Source: an uncultured Bacilli bacterium (GTDB lineage Bacteria; Bacillota_I; Bacilli_A; RF39; UBA660). Taken from it: a stretch of DNA of 64,000 bases. The notes under the pieces are model-generated. The model did no database searches. It was given only the letters and a program-made list of their open reading frames with translations, and was not told the origin of the DNA. Positions 34,307 to 43,644 of this stretch are shown one piece after another. Positions within the stretch are counted from its first letter, which is position 1. Every line of letters starts with the position of its first letter. The translations under genes and the position numbers were made by a program. The stretch spans positions 372,001-436,000 of the forward strand of contig CAKPHH010000001.1 of assembly GCA_934157235.1 (NCBI GenBank). The letters run 5' to 3'.

Positions 34307-35203
34307 ATGAAAACATTCATAGTTGGAGCTGGTAGTGACTTAGGTGTCCATATCGATGGAGCTTCTCTTGGTCCAGTTCAATTACTAAATGATTTAAAAA
34401 GTTTTTATAAAGGTGAATCAATTACTATCATGCAACCTGCTGATATAATTAAAAGTAGAAACCTTTCTGATAGAAGAAAAAATGAGTATGAAATAGATGC
34501 TGTAAATACAAAAATCTATAACGCTATCGTTGAAAAAGCAAAAGATAATTATTTTCCTATCGTAATTGGTGGTGATAGTTCCGTATCTATTCCTATAGCT
34601 TTAGCCAGTGCTAAAACTTATACTAATATTGGTATGATCTTATTTTCTCCTTATACTGATTACAATACTTTTAAAACAACAGTATCTGGAAACATAAATG
34701 GCTTATCTCTAGCAGCTATAAACGGTTATAAAAATCATGAACTACGTCTTTTCCATGATGGTAATATTGTAGAGCCATCTAAAACTGTTGTTATTGGAGC
34801 GAGAAGTATTGATGACTGGGAAAAAGAAAATGTTAGGTATTCTGGAATAACAGTTTATACCAATGAAGACATTAAACAAAAAGGTATTGACACAGTTGTC
34901 AAAGAAGCTTTTGACATCGTAACAGAAAAAACTAAAGGTGTTCATATAAGCTTCGACTTAGGTCTTTTAAATCCTGAAATTGCTCCTGGTGTATCTATAC
35001 CAGAATTTGATGGAATGACTGAAGAAGAAGTCATGCATATTAATAAACTAATCATGGAACATATGAAAGATATTGTTTCATATGATCTTATCGAATTTAA
35101 TCCTTTACGTGATGAAGGAAGAAAAACTGAACAAATAGCCTTAAACTTACTAGCTCAAATAATAAGAAGTGCTGAATTAAAAAAAGAGTTTCCTACTATT
35201 TAA
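34307..35203 (+). CDS. Arginase/agmatinase-fold protein with degraded metal site
   Basis: 298 residues from ATG 34307 (AAGGTG 6 bases upstream; the GTG at 34298 is part of that site). The ureohydrolase fold is clear: PIVIGGDSS, SGNINGLSLA, HISFDLGLLNPEIAPG, SYDLIEFNPLRDE. However, catalytic manganese ligands are lost: GGDHS is GGDSS, DAHxD is SPYTD, the SGNxHG His is Asn, and SFDxD is SFDLG. Only two of the six ligands remain. It is therefore unlikely to hydrolyse arginine or agmatine with the normal mechanism, and may be a structural or ligand-binding pseudoenzyme. Own promoter and terminator; monocistronic. Confidence 0.85.
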   Translation: MKTFIVGAGSDLGVHIDGASLGPVQLLNDLKSFYKGESITIMQPADIIKSRNLSDRRKNEYEIDAVNTKIYNAIVEKAKDNYFPIVIGGDSSVSIPIALASAKTYTNIGMILFSPYTDYNTFKTTVSGNINGLSLAAINGYKNHELRLFHDGNIVEPSKTVVIGARSIDDWEKENVRYSGITVYTNEDIKQKGIDTVVKEAFDIVTEKTKGVHISFDLGLLNPEIAPGVSIPEFDGMTEEEVMHINKLIMEHMKDIVSYDLIEFNPLRDEGRKTEQIALNLLAQIIRSAELKKEFPTI

Positions 35204-35212
35204 ACTCTTTTT
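35181..35212 (+). terminator. Terminator after arginase-like gene
   Basis: AAAAAGAGTTT pairs with AAACTCTTTTT around the stop codon, with T-runs on both strands. Confidence 0.82.
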
Positions 35213-35218
35213 TCTATG

Positions 35219-35246
35219 AAAAAAAATTAGAGAACTAAGTCTCTAA
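35219..35246 (-). terminator. Terminator after ftsZ
   Basis: Minus strand TTAGAG/CTCTAA stem containing the end of ftsZ, followed by TTTTTTTT. Confidence 0.78.
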
Positions 35247-36370
35247 TAATTTCTATCTCTTAAAAATGCTGGAATATCAAAGTCTCCATCCCCAGAATCA
35301 TCACTTGATTGTAATACTTCTGGCTCTTTTGTTGGAGTAGATCTTCTCGTAGGTTGTGCATTACTAAATACTGGTTGTGCTTGTTCTGGTTGAACAACTG
35401 TATTTTGTGCAACCTTTTTATTTTTATCAAAACCAGTCGCAATAACTGTAACAATTACCTCATCTGATAAGTTTTCATTAATAACTGAACCAAATATTGT
35501 ATTAATATCTGTATTAGCTGCTGCTCTAACAACTTCAGCTGCTTGTTCAGCTTCAAATAATGTTAAATTAACTCCACCAGTAATATTAATAATAGCATCA
35601 GTTGCTCCTTCAATTGAAGTTTCAAGTAATGGTGATGAAACTGCTTGTTTAGCCGCATCTATAGCTCTATCTTCACCCATACCAATACCGATACCAATAA
35701 TTGCTTGTCCAGATTTTTCCATAACTGCTTTTACATCAGCAAAATCCAAGTTAATAAGTCCAACTACTGCAATCAAATCTGATATAGATTGAACACCTCT
35801 ACGTAATACATTATCAACTTCTTTAAATGCTTCATACATTGGTGTAGATCTATCAATAATTTCTCTCAAACGATCATTTGGAATGATGATTAAAGTGTCA
35901 ACATGTTTCTTTAAATCTTCAATACCAGCAATTGCTTGTTTCATTCTTCTTGGACCTTCAAATGAGAAAGGTTTAGTTACAATCGCTACTGTTAATGCTC
36001 CAAGACTTTGTGCAATCTCAGCCACAACAGGAGCAGCTCCTGTACCAGTTCCTCCTCCCATACCACAAGTAACAAATATCATATCAGCACCAGTTAAAGC
36101 TTCTTCTATTTCTTTTTTAGACTCAATAGCTGCTTCTTTACCAATAGCTGGATTAGCACCTGCTCCTTGTCCATCTGTTAATGCTGTACCTAATTGAATT
36201 TTAACATCTGCTTTAGATTGATTCAAAGCTTGTTTATCTGTATTAGCCGCAATAAATTCAACACCTTTAACACCGGACTCAACCATTCTGTTAACAGCGT
36301 TTCCTCCACCGCCACCAATTCCAATAACTTTTATGGTAGTTACCATATCCATTTCTAATCCGCCTATCAT
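35243..36370 (-). CDS. ftsZ: Cell division protein FtsZ
   Basis: 375 residues, tubulin-fold GTPase that forms the Z ring. Visible: VIGIGGGGGNAVNRMVE, the GGGTGTGAAPVVAE signature loop near residue 110, NDRLREI, and the T7 loop NLDFADVKAVM near residue 215. A disordered linker leads to the conserved C-terminal FtsA/SepF-binding peptide DIPAFLRDRNY. ATG 36370 is used because AAGGAGGT lies 6 bases upstream; inner ATGs at residues 7 and 9 have none. Follows ftsA by 11 bases in the usual order. Confidence 0.99.
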   Translation of the reverse strand: MIGGLEMDMVTTIKVIGIGGGGGNAVNRMVESGVKGVEFIAANTDKQALNQSKADVKIQLGTALTDGQGAGANPAIGKEAAIESKKEIEEALTGADMIFVTCGMGGGTGTGAAPVVAEIAQSLGALTVAIVTKPFSFEGPRRMKQAIAGIEDLKKHVDTLIIIPNDRLREIIDRSTPMYEAFKEVDNVLRRGVQSISDLIAVVGLINLDFADVKAVMEKSGQAIIGIGIGMGEDRAIDAAKQAVSSPLLETSIEGATDAIINITGGVNLTLFEAEQAAEVVRAAANTDINTIFGSVINENLSDEVIVTVIATGFDKNKKVAQNTVVQPEQAQPVFSNAQPTRRSTPTKEPEVLQSSDDSGDGDFDIPAFLRDRNY

Positions 36371-36381
36371 CCTAGACCTCC

Positions 36382-37620
36382 TTAATTATCAAAAAAATGT
36401 CCAAATACTCTACTTATTATATTATCGTTAATAGCTACCTTTTGTCCAGTAGATACTAAACTTTCTCTCTCATTTTCATTAATCATACTATAGGTTCTAC
36501 CTCTAAGTAAAAGTTTATCATCAAAGTACTTGATTACTCCAAATGCACTACTATACTTATTATGTCTTAAACCCATAACTGGTATATTGCAAACCTTAGC
36601 TTCTATTCCCAAAATACTCTCTACCAAATATTGAAAACCAGCTAACTCACTCAATCCACCTGTTACAATTATATAACGTATTTCCCTATTTGTTAAGTTT
36701 TTTATCGATATTTTAGCAAGTTTTAGTATTTCTGCAACCCTTGCTTCAACTACTTTAGAAATTCCCACTTGTGAAATTTCCTTTTCTTCATCAGCCATAG
36801 TTAAACATTTTATAACATCATTTTGATCTGCATAACTACTAAGTGCTACTGCAAAACTCTCTTTAAGACGTCTACTATCACCTAAACGTAATTTAAAAAT
36901 ATATGAAATGTCCTGATCAACATTAAAACTGCCTACCGGAATAGTTGCATTCTTAATTTGAATACCTTTATTAAATACTGAAACATTAGTACTTCTTTCC
37001 CCAATATTAATAATTGCTCCTACCACATCATCAGTCTTTTTTGTAGAAGCTGTAAAATAGTCTCCTGTTGAACTATAAGCCATATCTATAGTTTCTAATC
37101 CCGCTAATTTTAAAACTTGTAATATTCTATATAAAGGTTCTTTAAGTAAAGTACTAACTACAACTTTAGCCTCTATTGCTTTTCCAGCCATTCCTTTTGG
37201 GTCTTTAATATTTTCCTTATCATCAACCGTAAAACTAATAGGAGTTGCTGTAATTACCTCATATTCTTCATCAATATTTCCTACTAAAGCATCCTTTAAA
37301 ACATTTCTAACATCTGCACCTCTAATACATTCATAATCAATAACATCACAAGAACCAACCACAATATTCATCATACAATCAGTTGGCGGAACACATGCAA
37401 TAACTTTAGTTATCTTAATCCCAAGCATTGCACTGGCTTTTTTAACCGCATTCCTAACACTAGTAACAGCTAATTTAGTATCTTCAATTTGTCCATTTTT
37501 AATACCCTCAGACTTACTACTAACAGCAGCTAAAGTATGAAAAGTACCATTATGTTTTTCACACACAACAACCTTAATACTATTAGTACCTAAATCTATT
37601 GAAGTATAAATATCACTCAT
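36382..37620 (-). CDS. ftsA: Cell division protein FtsA
   Basis: 412 residues of the actin-like ATPase family, tethering FtsZ to the membrane. SIDLGTNSIKVVVCE is the phosphate-1 motif, INIGERSTNVSVF the phosphate-2 motif, and YIIVTGGLSELAGF the adenosine motif. The C-terminal helix NIISRVFGHFFDN resembles the amphipathic membrane-targeting sequence. ATG 37620 follows AGGAGATG. Directly upstream of ftsZ. Confidence 0.97.
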   Translation of the reverse strand: MSDIYTSIDLGTNSIKVVVCEKHNGTFHTLAAVSSKSEGIKNGQIEDTKLAVTSVRNAVKKASAMLGIKITKVIACVPPTDCMMNIVVGSCDVIDYECIRGADVRNVLKDALVGNIDEEYEVITATPISFTVDDKENIKDPKGMAGKAIEAKVVVSTLLKEPLYRILQVLKLAGLETIDMAYSSTGDYFTASTKKTDDVVGAIINIGERSTNVSVFNKGIQIKNATIPVGSFNVDQDISYIFKLRLGDSRRLKESFAVALSSYADQNDVIKCLTMADEEKEISQVGISKVVEARVAEILKLAKISIKNLTNREIRYIIVTGGLSELAGFQYLVESILGIEAKVCNIPVMGLRHNKYSSAFGVIKYFDDKLLLRGRTYSMINENERESLVSTGQKVAINDNIISRVFGHFFDN

Positions 37621-37694
37621 ACTAGCATCTCCTATTCTTAAATTTAATTATACTATAAAAAGAAAATTTGTAAAACACATTTCTAAAATTATTA

Positions 37695-39014
37695 CTAATT
37701 TAAAACATAAATATCATAAAAATCTATATTACCAATTTTCTTTCCATTATCAATAACATAGTTTAATGCTCTATTATCAGTCTGTCTAATTGGAGACAAT
37801 TCCGCCTTATCAACTAAAAATATAGCGTCCTCTCTTTTCTTAATTTCTCTAAGTAATTTATTACTTCCATCATACCCAAAATTACCCATATTAATTAAAT
37901 CTATATAAGAAATCTTCATATCATTAATAAGTCTAAAATAATACCCATCTGAACCTAAAAAAACAAATTCTCTATCTTTATTTTCTTCTAAATATTTATT
38001 AACTTTCTTTGTAAAAAGAAGCGAATCATAATCAATAAATCTATATTCAAAATGTTTTATATCATTAGGATAAATAATCTTTTGATCAAATCTAAAACCA
38101 ACCATAAGTATAGCTGCAAAAATAATAATTGCCACTCCAAACAAATTAGGTTTAATAATATCTTTTTTTACTTTTAAAAGTATCATCAGTAAAAAGGCTA
38201 AAAATGCTACTATAAAATGATATATATCAAATAATGGTATCATAATACTATAAAAAGCTAAAATATAATAATTATTTAAATTTTTCTTATCTTTTAAAAT
38301 GAAATAAATAGTAATTAAAACCATTACCACAAAGAAAAAGAAATATATTGTAAATTTCCCATTACCATTTGCAAAATCAAAAAGACCAAATACACATAAA
38401 TCTAAAAATTCAAAAAAACTACCACTTATAAATAAATATAAAACAAATAAAAGTATTGGACTAACTAATCCTACAAACCTCTTTTTAATTTTACTGAAAT
38501 CTTTAATATAATATAAACTTGGTAATAATAAACAAAAACCCACACTCTGTTTTGTTAATACTGAAATTCCCAAAATTATTCCAATCAAATAATCAGACAC
38601 TTCTTTTTTCTCTAAACATATTAATAACACCAATAAATAATATAAAAATATATTATAACTTGGAAAAGACACATTAACTGGTACAAATAAAATTGGAATA
38701 ATAAACCAAGCCCTCTTATCTAACAATGAAAACAGCAAGAAACAAAACAAAGTTGAAATAAGTGCCCCTTCTATATGAAAAACAAGCATACTAGAACCAA
38801 ATAAATGAAAACCAAGTGACATAAGGAATGGATAAAATGGCGTAATTACCATATTAAAATCTTTATATGGAATAAGACCTAAATAAATATTATGACTGAA
38901 TCCATAATTCCAAATCTCATCTAATCCAATTGGAGATAAAAGAAGATTCCATCCTAAAAAAACACTAAATAAAAATACAAAACCAATTATTTTTTTATAA
39001 TATTTCTTAATCAT
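37695..39014 (-). CDS. Polytopic membrane protein, GT-C glycosyltransferase-like
   Basis: 439 residues with about ten to eleven membrane helices and a soluble C-terminal region. The first outer loop carries GLDEIWNYGFSHNIYLGLIP then FNMVITPFYPFLMSL, a layout like ArnT/PMT-type GT-C enzymes whose first loop bears the catalytic acids (here D-E). The C-terminal region has FVFLGSDGYYFRLIND and NFGYDGSNKLLREIK. Donor and acceptor cannot be predicted. It lies between ftsA and ftsQ with a paralogue (39450) and a decayed copy, so it may glycosylate a wall polymer or a surface protein at the division site; this is context only. Confidence 0.7.
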   Translation of the reverse strand: MIKKYYKKIIGFVFLFSVFLGWNLLLSPIGLDEIWNYGFSHNIYLGLIPYKDFNMVITPFYPFLMSLGFHLFGSSMLVFHIEGALISTLFCFLLFSLLDKRAWFIIPILFVPVNVSFPSYNIFLYYLLVLLICLEKKEVSDYLIGIILGISVLTKQSVGFCLLLPSLYYIKDFSKIKKRFVGLVSPILLFVLYLFISGSFFEFLDLCVFGLFDFANGNGKFTIYFFFFVVMVLITIYFILKDKKNLNNYYILAFYSIMIPLFDIYHFIVAFLAFLLMILLKVKKDIIKPNLFGVAIIIFAAILMVGFRFDQKIIYPNDIKHFEYRFIDYDSLLFTKKVNKYLEENKDREFVFLGSDGYYFRLINDMKISYIDLINMGNFGYDGSNKLLREIKKREDAIFLVDKAELSPIRQTDNRALNYVIDNGKKIGNIDFYDIYVLN

Positions 39015-39453
39015 ATTGTTCTCCCATAATAATAAACATTATAATCTTCATTTTCTTCTATCACAATACTATTTTCCATAATATAATAACATCCATCATT
39101 ATTTTTAACTCTATTAATCATCTTCATAGTACCATTATAACCAAAATTACCATTGATGGGAACCATATAATAATCTAGTTTTTCTTCATTAATAATCTTA
39201 ATTAATACTCCCTTACTAAAAAGTATATTAACACTAGAATCACTTTTATATTTCAAATAAAGTTTATTTAATCTATTGAAATTATCTCTCCTTTTGAAAA
39301 AGCATAACTAAATCCATAATTCCAAGCTGCATCATAACAATTTAAATTACTAAAAAATGTTAAAGCCATAAGGGCTACAACAAAGACAACTACATACTTG
39401 CTATTTTCTAATATAAATTTAAATATTCTATTATCTTTAATTTTCATACTCAA
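39011..39453 (-). pseudogene. Decayed GT-C-like paralogue with a large internal deletion
   Basis: From ATG 39453 the frame gives MSMKIKDNRIFKFILEN, one membrane helix and AAWNYGFSYAFSKGEI, the first-loop motif of the neighbouring genes, then stops at 39268. One base out of frame, the sequence continues RLNKLYLKYKSD, ILFSKGVLIKIINEE, GNFGYNGTMKMINRVK and ends at 39011, matching the C-terminal soluble part of the paralogues. About 300 codons between are missing. Its end overlaps the start of the next gene by 4 bases. Confidence 0.85.
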
Positions 39454-40805
39454 CTATTCCTTAAATAAATCTCGTAATTACCCATTTTCTCTACCATTTT
39501 ACAATTGTCTACAACATAAGAAACAGCTTCCTTTAAATATTGTTGTGAAGATCTATCATCTAAATAACACTCTTTATCAATAACAATCAAAACATCATCT
39601 AATTCTTTAAGTTTATTAATAATTTTATTTGTTCCATTATACCCATAGTTACCATAATTAGGCAAATCAAAATAAGTAATCAAACCATCACTCTTAATCT
39701 TATAAAAGTAATTTTCTGATCCTCTTAAAAAATAAACCACTTTCTTATTCTGTTTCAAAAGATACTCATCAAGTCTTTTTACATTATCTACATATTTATC
39801 AGAAAAAACCGATAATTCAAAGTTTTTATAATTAATGATTTTCATACCATTCAACCATTTACTCTCCATAAACATCCAAATAATACCTATTGCTAAAATA
39901 AAAATAATTGCATACTTTTCTAAATTAATATTAATTTTTAAATCTGTAAAAATAACTAAAAAGAATAAAGCTAAAAATAATGAAACATGGTAATAATCAA
40001 TTAAAGGAAAAGAACAACTCATAAATAACAAAAGATAATAATTACTTATATCCTTAGGCTTCTTAATTATCCTATAAATTAAAACTATAAAAGCTAAAAT
40101 CAAACAAATCAAATAAAATTTATCATAATAAAAATTACTATTTCTAAAATCAAATAATCCTAAAAAGCACAAGTCAATGCAATCATCAAGTCCTGAAGTA
40201 ATAACTAAATATAAAAGACAAACTAAAACTGGAACAAAGAAACCTTCTATTCTTCTTAAAACCTTCTTCCAATCACTAAATAAATAGTAAATTGAAGCAA
40301 GACATAAAAGACCTCCCACAGTTTGTTTTGTAAGAAAAGAACACCCTAATAAAATTCCAATTAAATAATCAGACTTTCCCTCTTTTTCTAAATAAATAAT
40401 TATCGTTGTAAGCAACAACAATAAAAAGTTATATCCTGGAAAAATAACAGAAGTCATTGCAATTGGAAAAGGCATTAATAATACCGCAAAATAACAAAAA
40501 GACTTTTTATCAAGTAGTTTAAACACAAAATAAGAAAAAGCAGTTAATAATAACGCTTGTCCCAAGTAGTAACAAATAATAGATTTTGAAAATAATAAAA
40601 ACAAAGAATAAAGAAAAGGAGCAAAAGGTAATATTACCAAGTTAAAATCAGCATAAGGAACCTCTCCCATTCTAATAGCGTAACTAAATCCATAGTTAAC
40701 ATAAGTGTCTCCTCGAGATAAAGTATAAATAAAAAGAAGACAAAAAAAAGAATAAATAAAAATTAAAAAATATTTAATTAACTCTTTCTTCTTTTTTGTC
40801 TTCAT
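39450..40805 (-). CDS. Polytopic membrane protein, GT-C glycosyltransferase-like paralogue
   Basis: 451 residues, about eleven membrane helices and the same C-terminal soluble domain (KKVVYFLRGSENYFYKIK, NYGNYGYNGTNKIINKLK). The first-loop motif is RGDTYVNYGFSYAIRMGEVP, lacking the adjacent D-E of its sibling at 37695, so the two may differ in activity. Internal features FPGYNFLLLLLTT, GILLGCSFLTKQTVG and GLFDFRN are shared by both paralogues. ATG 40805 follows AAGGAG, 4 bases after the ftsQ-like stop. Likely made with the division cluster. Confidence 0.7.
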   Translation of the reverse strand: MKTKKKKELIKYFLIFIYSFFCLLFIYTLSRGDTYVNYGFSYAIRMGEVPYADFNLVILPFAPFLYSLFLLFSKSIICYYLGQALLLTAFSYFVFKLLDKKSFCYFAVLLMPFPIAMTSVIFPGYNFLLLLLTTIIIYLEKEGKSDYLIGILLGCSFLTKQTVGGLLCLASIYYLFSDWKKVLRRIEGFFVPVLVCLLYLVITSGLDDCIDLCFLGLFDFRNSNFYYDKFYLICLILAFIVLIYRIIKKPKDISNYYLLLFMSCSFPLIDYYHVSLFLALFFLVIFTDLKININLEKYAIIFILAIGIIWMFMESKWLNGMKIINYKNFELSVFSDKYVDNVKRLDEYLLKQNKKVVYFLRGSENYFYKIKSDGLITYFDLPNYGNYGYNGTNKIINKLKELDDVLIVIDKECYLDDRSSQQYLKEAVSYVVDNCKMVEKMGNYEIYLRNS

Positions 40806-40808
40806 TAG

Positions 40809-41498
40809 TTACTCCTTAATTTGAAAATGATTACCACTATCTAAATAAAGTATACCCTTCCTACCTTCTAATTGTTCTAACACATCATTATAATATTCAA
40901 TTTGTTTAAACTTAGTCAAAGTCAAATAAACCATATTTCCATCATCCATATATAATAAAAATCTATCTTTATCATAGTCATTTGGAACATATTCAATATC
41001 TGATATCTTACCTAGTGTACCCTTATCAACCTTAGCCATTTTTTCAATAAAAGTATCATACTTATCATCTGGAACATAATTGATAAGTCTAGGTACTCTA
41101 AATACTATATTAGCTTCGGTCTCAAGTATCGTTCTTTTATCCTCAAAAACCACCATACCTGAATCTTTATTAATAAATAAAGGTCTATTAACAGTAACAT
41201 CTATTTCTAAAATATGATAAAATTCTCTTTTTATTTTAACTTCTCTTATATAAGGTGATTTTAATAGTTTCTTTTTCATTTTCAAAGAATTAGTCAAATA
41301 AAAGCTTGGATAATCTCTAATTCCCGCTAAATCAATAATATAATCATCTTTCAAATAATCAGCATTACTAATAATTATATTCTTAATTTTAGCTGTCATT
41401 GTTTTATACACTCCAAAAGATAGTCCTCCTATAACTAAAAGTACTATTAAAAATGGAATTATTTTTAATTTCTTCTTTTTGACTACCTTTTTTGCCAT
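40809..41498 (-). CDS. ftsQ: Cell division protein FtsQ/DivIB
   Basis: 229 residues: basic cytoplasmic MAKKVVKKKKLK, one membrane helix (about 13-30), a POTRA domain (IKNIIISNADYLKDDYIIDL) and a beta domain with KREFYHILEIDVTVNRP and LINYVPDDKYDTFIEKM. Recruits later divisome proteins. Position after murB and murG matches the usual dcw order. ATG 41498 follows GGGAGTAG, 6 bases after the murB stop. Confidence 0.88.
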   Translation of the reverse strand: MAKKVVKKKKLKIIPFLIVLLVIGGLSFGVYKTMTAKIKNIIISNADYLKDDYIIDLAGIRDYPSFYLTNSLKMKKKLLKSPYIREVKIKREFYHILEIDVTVNRPLFINKDSGMVVFEDKRTILETEANIVFRVPRLINYVPDDKYDTFIEKMAKVDKGTLGKISDIEYVPNDYDKDRFLLYMDDGNMVYLTLTKFKQIEYYNDVLEQLEGRKGILYLDSGNHFQIKE

Positions 41499-41503
41499 TT
41501 ATT

Positions 41504-42409
41504 CTACTCCCAATTTACAAATTCTTGTTCTATTTTTAAATCAACATTATATTCTTTTAATACTGCATCATGTACATAATCAATTAATTCTTTTATATCT
41601 TTACTAGTAGCTTTATTATAATTAATAATAAAATTAGCATGTTTTTCACTAACTTTAGCACCACCATTAGAATAACCCTTTAGTCCTAAATCTTCAATCA
41701 TCTTTCCTGCAAATCCTCCATCTGGATTACGAAAAACCGATCCTGCTGAAGGATACTCTAAAGGTTGAGATTCCCTTCTTCTTTCTCTTCTCTCATTAAT
41801 AACTTCATTAAGAATTTCCCTATCGCCTTTTTTTAACTTAATAATAACCTCCAAACAAATATATTCTGGATGTTTTTGTAAAAACGAACTACGATAGTGA
41901 AAGTTTAATTCCTTATTTTCTAAAGTAATAATCTTATAATCTGGTGTTAACACTTTAACTTCTTGAACAACATATCCCATATCACTTTTATAAGCTCCAG
42001 CATTCATAAAAACAGCTCCTCCAACTGTTCCTGGTATACCAGATGCAAATTCAAGTCCTGCTAAACCCTTCTTCGCTGTAAGTAAAGAAAGTTTAATTAA
42101 AGAATAACCCGCTCCTACTCTTACTTTATTATTTCCAAAAAATTCAACCTCATCAAATGAAGATAATTTAATAATTATACCTTCAAATAAAGAATCACTA
42201 AAAAGTAAATTTGAACCATTACCTAAAATCTTATATTTAACATCATTTTCTTTAAGTAATCTTAGTAGCTTAATCAAACCATCAACATTTTTAGGATAAA
42301 CAATAGCTAAAGCCTTACCACCTACTTTATAAGTAGTATATTTACTAAGTAAAGGATTCCTCTCTACCTTTCCTATCTCCGCTTTCTCAATCTTGCTAAC
42401 AATATTCAT
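41504..42409 (-). CDS. murB: UDP-N-acetylenolpyruvoylglucosamine reductase MurB
   Basis: 301 residues from ATG 42409 (GGTGAAG upstream; the longer frame from a TTG overlaps murG). FAD enzyme that reduces enolpyruvyl-UDP-GlcNAc to UDP-MurNAc. Motifs: KYTTYKVGGKALAIVYPKNV, LGNGSNLLFSD, ASGIPGTVGGAVFMNAGAYK, FHYRSSFLQKH, and the catalytic Ser in PSAGSVFRNP followed by AGKMIEDLGLKGYSNGGAKV. Type II-like length. Confidence 0.97.
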   Translation of the reverse strand: MNIVSKIEKAEIGKVERNPLLSKYTTYKVGGKALAIVYPKNVDGLIKLLRLLKENDVKYKILGNGSNLLFSDSLFEGIIIKLSSFDEVEFFGNNKVRVGAGYSLIKLSLLTAKKGLAGLEFASGIPGTVGGAVFMNAGAYKSDMGYVVQEVKVLTPDYKIITLENKELNFHYRSSFLQKHPEYICLEVIIKLKKGDREILNEVINERRERRRESQPLEYPSAGSVFRNPDGGFAGKMIEDLGLKGYSNGGAKVSEKHANFIINYNKATSKDIKELIDYVHDAVLKEYNVDLKIEQEFVNWE

Positions 42410-42416
42410 TACATCT

Positions 42417-43493
42417 TCACCCAATTAACTTTCTAACTTCTTCATAAATTCTAGTTGCCGAATCACTAACTCCAAACTTACTACTAGCTTCATGCATTTT
42501 ATTATATAACTCACTATCATTTAATAACTCATCAATTTTCTTAATTAAAACATCACGAGAAAACTCTTCCTCACTAACGATCGTACAAGCTCCATTATCC
42601 TCTAACTCTTTAGCGTTCATATATTGATGATTATGTGCAACATAAGGAGATGGAACTAAAATAGCCGGTAAACCTATCGCTGTAATTTCCGCAATAGTCG
42701 ATGCCCCTGCTCTTGAAACAATTAAATCAGAATCTTTCATTAATCCTATTAAATTATCCATAAAAGGAACAATCTTAATATTTTTATTTACTTTTATATC
42801 CTTATAATTATCATAATAATTCTTACCCGTAATAATTAATACTTGATAGTCTTTATCATTAAATCCTGGAATTAATTCCTGTATTTTTTTAGTCATAGTA
42901 ATAGACCCAAGTGATCCCATAACAATTATAACAAGTTTTTTACTTTTAACAAAGCCCAACTTTTCTCTACTTACAACCTTCGTATCAATAATTTCCTCAC
43001 TTCGCGGATTTCCTGTATAAACAACCTTTTTCTTATTAAAGTATTTAACACTACCAGGAAGTGATACAAATACTTTATCGGCATATCTAGCTAAAAATTT
43101 ATTAGATAATCCTGGTATTGAATTTTGTTCATGAATTGCTATTTTATAGTTAAGTTTAGAAGCCGCATATAAAACTGGTGCTGTAATATATCCCCCAACT
43201 CCAATAACAATATCCGGATTAAATTTTTTTATAACGCCCTTGGCTTTAATTACAGCTTTTCGATACAAGTCTAAAACATAAAAATTATCAAAAATTTTCT
43301 TTCTATTTAACCCAATCATCTCTATACCAACATACTCTATTCCAAGTTTAGGTATAATATCTTTTTCCATTCTATCTGTTGTACCTATATATAAAAAACT
43401 ACTATCAGGTTCCATCATTTTAATTTTATTAATAATCGCAATGGCTGGATATATATGTCCACCAGTACCACCTGCTACTATTATCGCTCTCAT
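42417..43493 (-). CDS. murG: UDP-GlcNAc transferase MurG (lipid II synthesis)
   Basis: 358 residues of the GT-B fold. MRAIIVAGGTGGHIYPAIAI is the N-terminal glycine-rich lipid I-binding loop; GVGGYITAPVLYAA and HEQNSIPGLSN follow. The UDP-GlcNAc site contains MGSLGSI and SRAGASTIAEITAIGLPAIL with PSPYVAHNHQ. Adds GlcNAc to lipid I at the inner membrane face. First gene of the murG - murB - ftsQ run; ATG 43493 follows GGGTGATTAA. Confidence 0.97.
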   Translation of the reverse strand: MRAIIVAGGTGGHIYPAIAIINKIKMMEPDSSFLYIGTTDRMEKDIIPKLGIEYVGIEMIGLNRKKIFDNFYVLDLYRKAVIKAKGVIKKFNPDIVIGVGGYITAPVLYAASKLNYKIAIHEQNSIPGLSNKFLARYADKVFVSLPGSVKYFNKKKVVYTGNPRSEEIIDTKVVSREKLGFVKSKKLVIIVMGSLGSITMTKKIQELIPGFNDKDYQVLIITGKNYYDNYKDIKVNKNIKIVPFMDNLIGLMKDSDLIVSRAGASTIAEITAIGLPAILVPSPYVAHNHQYMNAKELEDNGACTIVSEEEFSRDVLIKKIDELLNDSELYNKMHEASSKFGVSDSATRIYEEVRKLIG

Positions 43494-43590
43494 TTAATCA
43501 CCCAATTTCAAGTATTCATCACTTAATCTTATTCAAATAAATTATATCGCATACTAAGAAATATGTAAATAAAAGAACTAATCTTAAAAA

Positions 43591-43619
43591 TTGTATTTTA
43601 CTTAAATTTATGTTAAACT
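43591..43619 (+). promoter_or_regulatory. Promoter of tmcAL-gmk
   Basis: TTGTAT (43591-43596), 17-base spacer, TAAACT (43614-43619), then GAGG before the ATG at 43645. Confidence 0.62.
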
Positions 43620-43644
43620 ATTTAGCAAGAAAAGAGGTTGAAAC

